Origin: Thermoplasmata archaeon
Lineage (GTDB): Archaea; Thermoplasmatota; Thermoplasmata; Lutacidiplasmatales; UBA184
Direction of reading: 5' to 3'
Length of the DNA stretch: 26,886 nucleotides
Assembly: GCA_030037035.1 (NCBI GenBank)
Contig: JASHSA010000192.1
Span: 1-26,886 of the forward strand
Numbering within the stretch: the stretch's first letter is position 1; each line of letters begins with the position of its first letter. Positions 24,101 to 26,886 of this stretch are shown in pieces. Made by a program: the position numbers and the translations under genes. Under the pieces are notes generated by a model, which saw only the letters and a program-made list of their open reading frames with translations, searched no databases and was not told the origin of the DNA.

Positions 24101-24694
24101 CTCGACGTAACGCCGGTGGCCGAGCGCCTTGACGGTCCGGAGGTACGAGTAGATGACGACCAGCAGGATGAACGTGTAGAACGACTGGTAGTCGGCGTAG
24201 CCGAACGTCGACGTGTCGATGCTCGCGCTGAAGAACGGATAGACGATCGCGGCGATCAGTCCGGTCCTCCGGCCCCCGGCCTCCCGACCCACAAGATAGA
24301 GCGGGAAGACGGTCAGCGCGGCCCAGAGCGGCGCCTGGAGGTCGAGGAAGAACGCTCCCGCGTTGTTGGCGTTCCCGCCGAAGAACGGGGCGAACACGAT
24401 CCCGAGGATCGCGTTCATCCAGTCGAACAGCGGCTCGCGCGGGTTCGTCGCGCCGACCGGGAACTTGAGCATCGGGTCGTGCCGCAGGTTCGTGTGGGTC
24501 TCGATGATGTAGGTCATCACCCGCGAGTGGTAGTACGAGTCCGAGCCGCCCGCGTAGGTGTAGAGCCAGCCCCACTTCGCGACGACCGGGTACTGCCAGA
24601 TCGTCCGGAGCGCCATGGCGATGCCGAACGCCGTCAGGAGAAGGCCGATCGTCCAGCCGTGGCGTCTCCACCACTCGGAGGTCCCGGGGTCCAT
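18113..24694 (-). CDS. aglB: Giant AglB/STT3-type oligosaccharyltransferase with a beta-sandwich repeat array, 2193 residues
   Basis: Residues 1-505 are a multi-helix GT-C membrane domain: first acidic motif GGSDSYYH (49-56), NPREPLFDW (84-92), second acidic motif FGYADYQS (164-171), and TVAE (367-370), equivalent to the TIxE/SVSE loop. The soluble catalytic domain holds WWDYG (578-582), which recognises the acceptor sequon. This part, to about 745, is a complete enzyme that transfers lipid-linked glycan to asparagine on secreted proteins. Next come about 1400 extracytoplasmic residues: carboxypeptidase-regulatory-like repeats with GxY/GNY turns (for example 905-955, 1050-1075, 1098-1155, 1183-1253, 1737-1790), then two NEW3/CARDB-like domains (about 1912-2015 and 2024-2130), a final membrane helix (about 2162-2182) and basic RRWTRR. 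I count 48 sequons after residue 750. Such a tail is far beyond the usual 600-1000 residue family length. Confidence 0.95.
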   Translation of the reverse strand: MDPGTSEWWRRHGWTIGLLLTAFGIAMALRTIWQYPVVAKWGWLYTYAGGSDSYYHSRVMTYIIETHTNLRHDPMLKFPVGATNPREPLFDWMNAILGIVFAPFFGGNANNAGAFFLDLQAPLWAALTVFPLYLVGREAGGRRTGLIAAIVYPFFSASIDTSTFGYADYQSFYTFILLVVIYSYLRTVKALGHRRYVESYRQPRQLVPALKALWNGERTAMKWAVFTGVAMGAFALSWQGYTYAIVVVIFTLLIAMVIERIRHVDSFSLYVATWIIALIGLGMSSPYYIVQHQLRAFLELPAILLFGTLVVLLPFLFLRDVPWVFSIPALVSVVVVGVIALRVFSPTLFTAAITGDGYFVKNLIYSTVAEAQAPSFDALVVGYGVVTFFLAFVGLALFGYALVHNRFKRFHIAFLVFAVVSVYLPISATKFFLVGAPAFALLSAEGVHRMLDVGGYPKLRRAVASLSDRTGSLGAFRRSFKARHVLVLALVVGILLPNIWVAIDAGIPSNSKTAAEIAINKTIPSWLKLNASAPASNYLGAAGSGLDTPDMYDSAGYTWLSHQDTGIPEAQRPAFIDWWDYGFQAIDQGQHPSVADNFQNGIDPSGQFLLSQNESLAIGVLATTLLQGEIVKTGASTLPASLNAILADDRVNVSQLHRLLFDESADYQMVVSHPHTYLPVDPSTLTDDNAMYLATSYYLADHLSENGVARVYDDLEAYTGWSIRYAATDSRLFPFSGEDTGIFYAPAELTGRVVSSEGVPTSFFDVTILGSDGNTYPLGPLPEGVSAVRYDINYTSAFYNSMIYRIYVGYNGTDVGQSSGIPGLSGSAETDTIKPGWMLQHFEVEYETAYVCPGVKNASASSSCFRAENRPEAKRIANQTGGTDNLTAEDYFSGGESILTYYPGVTLQGRVLLPSGKPVAGVDVTVYDGWGIPHMVNTTNAKGEFSLILPPGNDTINITTGKFADLNESGTDLLASIHEPISDALGYSTSAPTLVQTFTVGNASASGLVYWNVSGNGTYIASTDPVVHGAVVTLTGANGLVQVNATTDPSGTFSLKGLPPGQYNVSVQVGNVTYPQKKVESLPSGTSKNLTIALSPGTITGSVKHADGSSFIDVPVTLYNGTGVYASTTTSSAGEYSFPSVPPGNYALQAVGYAPTSTSPRVPVSLATAGETADVNLTVEPRGSVVVGVDADGKPIANASVTFLPQVTLGVRPTSAAEGVLVASGNTTLARTDADGAAFAGLPLGRYTVEVTGRVGGAVYTGLGVVNVTAPGSTAELGIDVTPAAAVNVTFGGGGASSSNRTAVVAYAGNGAEVVAWVPTGGTSATLELPLGDYTLLGVSGSTRAGSTSSAALVTLAVSGSRNVALALAPASSVSLTVGEPATGGAMLAAGNASVELASPGGPSLSAVANANGTVGFVVPTAVGAGSGGYCLSASALGFVTNTTCGLTPTELASLSTLGLSAKPVNVTLRVLGLPAKTPVRVNVTGESTGTTSLTMKGPPSFSFQLPPGVYGVGARAVIGNGTKVYLPSSVLSTTIPIGATYSNLTLVVVPEINATGKLYVPSHVGLANVTVSLASPELNLTLTGKKYTTQFRATPATYTATVTANFSGVEFVNVTRVTISAAGVISPKLRLSAAGIPFEATLTQADGDTLAVNTSVKFVTANGLVIDRTAKSGVVSGTLPPGAYRVYANATGSTSGPNGSYEVTYTTATGASCTLASNVTRCAVPTTSTTVDVPVGGTLYDAATHAPVAGTVRLVGPYPATTLTVLSAPNGSFSDVLAPGAYNVYAVSTASPRIAVLTHLLALPSAPSLVALALKPTWTASLSVQVANSSGGGAGAATVSVRNAFGSMTEFTSVAPGTVLDVALPIGNYTVKASAPGTRNGVSGTATALGKLDLGTGNLLRQLDLAVPVAATVTGTVSGPATANVVDGGQTTFAFIVRNDGNVPVTIKPVGSPSTWTFNFSFAHATLAPGQNLSAEVRLTVPAGTGVDHPSISLAFDLPNGTQAGVITPTPVVNVLATYGLVGGTSAKTLPKVGSAQAILPFYLHNRGNTNETVRLTVVDALRLSSYGWTTAWLQNNKTLSSDTVDLSAGQNASLALNLTASAAAIAPGTVTVQATVVNPGTSVTTDVALSVPHPSLGTLPGSLGVTGTRVQAGPSPFPSWLVPVVAFVPTLALLAAVVVYRWWRTRRWTRR

Positions 24695-24741
24695 GCGCGA
24701 CCGGCGACCTTTCCGCCGGCGGCGCGCGAGACCGAGGAGCG

Positions 24742-24751
24742 GTATAAATAG
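24742..24751 (-). promoter_or_regulatory. TATA box of the oligosaccharyltransferase operon
   Basis: TATTTATACC on the minus strand is a near-consensus archaeal TATA box in very GC-rich surroundings. It predicts a start near 24721 and a leader of about 27 bases before the ATG at 24694. Confidence 0.65.
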
Positions 24752-24818
24752 CCGCGCCCAACCGGCGTCCCGGCGGGCCGCCGGCAGCGCGATCCGATGG
24801 GAGCGGGCCGCCCGAACC

Positions 24819-25340
24819 CTAGCGCGAGGCGCCGGCGCGGAACCGGTAGTAGACGCGGCCGTCCGGGGTCGAGTAGCTCTCGACCGCGACCGGCTCCCCG
24901 ACGGCGAGCTCGGTCCAGGGCCGGCCCACGACCCGCCCGAACAGCCGCAGGGGGACGCCGTCGAGGTCGACCAGCCCGACCGCGAACGGCACCTCCGCCT
25001 CCATGCCGAGCGGCGCGCCCCCGAGGACCGCGCTGAAGGCGTAGAGCGTGCCGGTGCTCGGAAGGTCGACCCAGTCGAGCTCCGCGGCGTGGCAGCGGGG
25101 GCAGGCCGTCCTCGGCGGCCAGGCGATCGTCCCGTCGCGTCGACACCGTGTCGTCGAGAGGCGGCCCGCCTTCAGCCGCTCGTAGAAGCGGGCGAGGCGG
25201 GTATCGCGCTCGCCCTGGAGAGGGAGGAAATCGAGCAGGAACGGGACCGCGCCCGCGTCGCCCGTCCGCTCCGGGGCCGGCGGGGGGACGGCGGCCGTCT
25301 CGAGGCGGGGACGGGGACGCGCGGGTCGGGCGCCGCTCAC
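24819..25340 (-). CDS. DUF35 (zinc-ribbon plus OB-fold) acyl-CoA-binding partner of thiolase
   Basis: A GTG at 25340 overlaps the thiolase stop by 4 bases. The 173-residue product begins with a Pro/Arg-rich segment, then FYERLKAGRLSTTRC, a rubredoxin-like zinc ribbon (RCRRDG...PPRTACPRC) and an OB fold (GTLYAFSAVLG, VPFAVGLVDLDG, GRVV, VYYRFRAG). One zinc-ligand cysteine of the usual first CxxC is Asp here, so metal binding may be weakened. In archaea, DUF35 proteins form a complex with thiolase and HMG-CoA synthase and channel acetoacetyl-CoA; family knowledge plus the overlap supports the pairing with this thiolase. No HMG-CoA synthase gene is visible in the window. Confidence 0.9.
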   Translation of the reverse strand: MSGARPARPRPRLETAAVPPPAPERTGDAGAVPFLLDFLPLQGERDTRLARFYERLKAGRLSTTRCRRDGTIAWPPRTACPRCHAAELDWVDLPSTGTLYAFSAVLGGAPLGMEAEVPFAVGLVDLDGVPLRLFGRVVGRPWTELAVGEPVAVESYSTPDGRVYYRFRAGASR

Positions 25341-26521
25341 GACGCCTCCCCCCGCTCGTAGACCATGAGCGAGTGGACGTTCGCGCTGCCCGAGAGGTTG
25401 TGGACGAGCGCCCAGCGGGGGTCGCGCACCTGGCGCGCGGCCGGGACCCTGGAGGCGAACTGCTCGTAGACCTCCACCGCCTGGGCGATGCCGGTCGCGC
25501 CGAGCGGATGGCCGCAGCCGAGGAGACCGCCCCGGAGGTTGACCGGAAGCGTGCCTCCGAGCTCCGAGTTCCCGTCGGCCGCCCAGCGGCCCCCGCCCCC
25601 GGGCGGACAGAGCCCGAGCGCCTCGTACTCGACGATCTCCGAGATCGTGAAGCAGTCGTGGAGCTCGGCGAGGTCGAGCTCGCCGACGTCGACCTTCGCC
25701 TGACGCAGCGCCTCGCGCGCGGCGAGCTTCATGCCGACCCAGTCGGTGAGCGAACCGGCGTTGGCGAGATTGTGGAAGTCGGAGTACTGCCCGCTCCCCC
25801 GGACCCAGGCGACCGGCCCCGGGAACCGACGGAGGAACTCGTCGGCGACCAGCACGACGGCGGCCGCCCCGTCCGTCATCGACGAGCAGTCGCCGAGGCG
25901 CAGGGGCGGCGCGACGATCGGAAGGCCGAGGAGCTTCTCGCGGGAGAACCGCTTCGCGAAGAACTGCGCGTGCGGGTTCGTGTTCGCGAGGCGGTGGTTC
26001 TTCTCGGAGACCGCCGCGAGCTGCTCGGCGGTCGTCCCGTGCTCGAGCATGTGCCGCTGGGCGACCATCGCGAAGAACGGCGGCGCGGTCGCGCCGGCCG
26101 GCCCGTCCCACGGGCGGTCCATCACGCACGCCATCGACGTGTTCGCCTCGGCCATCGAGGGGAGGTTCATCTTCTCGACCCCCACCGCGACCGCGATGTC
26201 GGAGAGGCCGGAGGCGATCGCGGCGTACGCCGAGCGGATCGCCGACTGGCCCGAGGCACAGGCGAGCTCGGTCCGCTGGAGGAGCCGCCGGGGCCGCAGC
26301 CCCATCTGCTCGGCGGCGAGCGGCGCGACGTGCGACTGGAACGCGAACCGCTCCGGCATCGCCGCGCCGACGAACAGCGAGTCGACGTCCTCCGCGCGGA
26401 GTCCGGGGACCGCCGAGAAGAGCGCCGCGCCGGCCTCCTGCGCGAGCTCCGCCCACGTCAGGGGACGGACGCCGAAGTCGGTGCACGCCCCGCCGACGAT
26501 CGCCACGCCGCGCCCGGTCAT
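25337..26521 (-). CDS. Thiolase (acetyl-CoA acetyltransferase / SCP-x-type)
   Basis: A 394-residue thiolase of the archaeal/SCP-2 branch. The nucleophile Cys88 lies in ELACASGQSA. SSMTDGAAAVVL, ELHDCFTISE with a catalytic His, and GGLLGCGHPLGATG complete the active site. It would condense two acetyl-CoA to acetoacetyl-CoA or cleave a 3-ketoacyl-CoA. The short partner gene for a DUF35 protein overlaps its stop by 4 bases, and its ATG at 26521 overlaps the upstream dehydrogenase stop by 4 bases, so the three are one operon. The biosynthetic (mevalonate) or degradative direction cannot be decided without the rest of the operon. Confidence 0.93.
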   Translation of the reverse strand: MTGRGVAIVGGACTDFGVRPLTWAELAQEAGAALFSAVPGLRAEDVDSLFVGAAMPERFAFQSHVAPLAAEQMGLRPRRLLQRTELACASGQSAIRSAYAAIASGLSDIAVAVGVEKMNLPSMAEANTSMACVMDRPWDGPAGATAPPFFAMVAQRHMLEHGTTAEQLAAVSEKNHRLANTNPHAQFFAKRFSREKLLGLPIVAPPLRLGDCSSMTDGAAAVVLVADEFLRRFPGPVAWVRGSGQYSDFHNLANAGSLTDWVGMKLAAREALRQAKVDVGELDLAELHDCFTISEIVEYEALGLCPPGGGGRWAADGNSELGGTLPVNLRGGLLGCGHPLGATGIAQAVEVYEQFASRVPAARQVRDPRWALVHNLSGSANVHSLMVYERGEAS

Positions 26522-26886
26522 GCCGGTAGCCCCCGCACCGCCGCCGCGACGCGGTCGCCGACCGCGCTCGTGGTCGCCGTCCCTCCCTGGTCGTAGGTCC
26601 GGGCCGTCCCGGCAGCGAGGGTCGCCGCGACCGCCCGCTCGAGGCGGTCGGCCTGGCCCTCGAGACGCCGGTCCGCATGGCGGGACGCCAGCCAGCGAAG
26701 CATCTGCTCGAGCGCGAAGAACGTGGCGAACGGGTTGACCTGGTTCTTGCCGGCGTGCCGGGGCGAGCTGCCGTGCACCGGCTCGAACATCGCGTGCTCG
26801 GCGCCGACGTTCGCCCCGGCCGCGAACCCCATCCCGCCCTGCAGGACGGCGGCGAGGTCGGTGATGATGTCGCCCATCATGTTCGG
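26518..26886 (-). CDS. Isocitrate/3-isopropylmalate dehydrogenase family, C-terminal part
   Basis: The gene runs off the right edge; 122 C-terminal residues are visible. They begin PNMMGDIITDLAAVLQGG, where NxxGDIxxD carries a metal-binding aspartate of the family. EPVHGSSPRHAGKNQVNPFATF follows, the characteristic adenine-binding segment. This family oxidatively decarboxylates isocitrate, 3-isopropylmalate, homoisocitrate or tartrate. The specificity residues lie in the missing N-terminal part. The overlap with thiolase makes it the upstream member of a dehydrogenase-thiolase-DUF35 operon, and with sucCD nearby isocitrate is a reasonable but unproven substrate. Confidence 0.9.
   Translation of the reverse strand, partial: PNMMGDIITDLAAVLQGGMGFAAGANVGAEHAMFEPVHGSSPRHAGKNQVNPFATFFALEQMLRWLASRHADRRLEGQADRLERAVAATLAAGTARTYDQGGTATTSAVGDRVAAAVRGLPA

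Noticed and set aside
18290..24751. A 2153-codon plus-strand open frame opposite the oligosaccharyltransferase gene
   Set aside because: It is extremely rich in Arg, Asp and Val, has no domain or membrane pattern, and exactly mirrors the third-position GC bias of the real gene. It is an antisense shadow.
24819..26678. A 619-codon minus-strand frame spanning the DUF35 and thiolase genes
   Set aside because: Only its last 173 codons are the real DUF35 protein; the rest is a shadow of thiolase, and the GTG overlap at 25340 marks the true start.
1..26886. CRISPR arrays, insertion sequences, integrase genes and attachment sites
   Set aside because: No regularly spaced direct repeats, transposase-like frames or duplicated tRNA ends were seen; this looks like an ordinary chromosomal region.

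Overview
The window is GC-rich DNA from an archaeon. Evidence for Archaea: an encoded eL41 ribosomal peptide; archaeal EF-1 beta preceded by its usual small zinc-ribbon gene; an archaeal-type CoaBC; an AglB/STT3 oligosaccharyltransferase; a thiolase-DUF35 pair; AT-rich TATA-like boxes about 25 bases before predicted transcript starts; and a tRNA-His gene interrupted in the T-loop by a bulge-helix-bulge type intron. A high-GC member of the Thermoplasmatota fits best, but that placement is inference. No CRISPR array, insertion sequence, integrase or rRNA was seen. No gene-free stretch exceeds 300 bases.

Layout. 1-2646: a truncated minus-strand gene, the 35-codon eL41 gene (plus), then a minus-strand operon sucC-sucD-small zinc protein joined by 4-base stop/start overlaps. 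2880-6194: coaBC (minus), a HAD phosphatase (plus) whose stop codon touches the 3' end of the intron-containing tRNA-His (minus), and a methyltransferase with a small membrane protein (minus). 6311-9710: an unknown membrane-anchored protein (plus), a zinc microprotein (minus), a COG2522-like HTH protein fused to a ferritin-like domain (minus), a ZIP metal transporter (minus) with two strong palindromes in its promoter region, and a thioredoxin-fold gene (plus) lacking an ordinary start codon. 9801-11895: a dienoyl-CoA reductase-type SDR and an MFS transporter. 11979-14382: an alpha/beta hydrolase whose nucleophile position is glycine (minus), then a plus-strand operon of GYD protein, cysteine/histidine microprotein and aldo/keto reductase. 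14472-15777: ferredoxin and a 3-hydroxyisobutyrate dehydrogenase-type enzyme. 15801-17252: zinc ribbon, EF-1 beta and a DUF457-like membrane protein (minus). 17289-24694: a 2193-residue oligosaccharyltransferase carrying about 1400 residues of extracytoplasmic beta-sandwich repeats, coupled to a secreted, membrane-anchored partner (minus). 24819-26886: DUF35 protein, thiolase and the C-terminal part of an isocitrate/isopropylmalate-type dehydrogenase in one operon (minus).

How the genes fit together. SucCD, the dehydrogenase fragment, the thiolase/DUF35 pair, the dienoyl-CoA reductase-like SDR, the hydroxyacid dehydrogenase, ferredoxin and CoaBC all point to acyl-CoA, branched-chain and TCA-linked metabolism. 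The AglB operon is the most distinctive region: the enzyme that N-glycosylates surface proteins is itself built like a large, sequon-rich cell-surface protein. The HTH-ferritin/ZIP/palindrome cluster looks like a local metal-homeostasis unit. Functions are inferred from sequence motifs recognised by eye; no database search was run.
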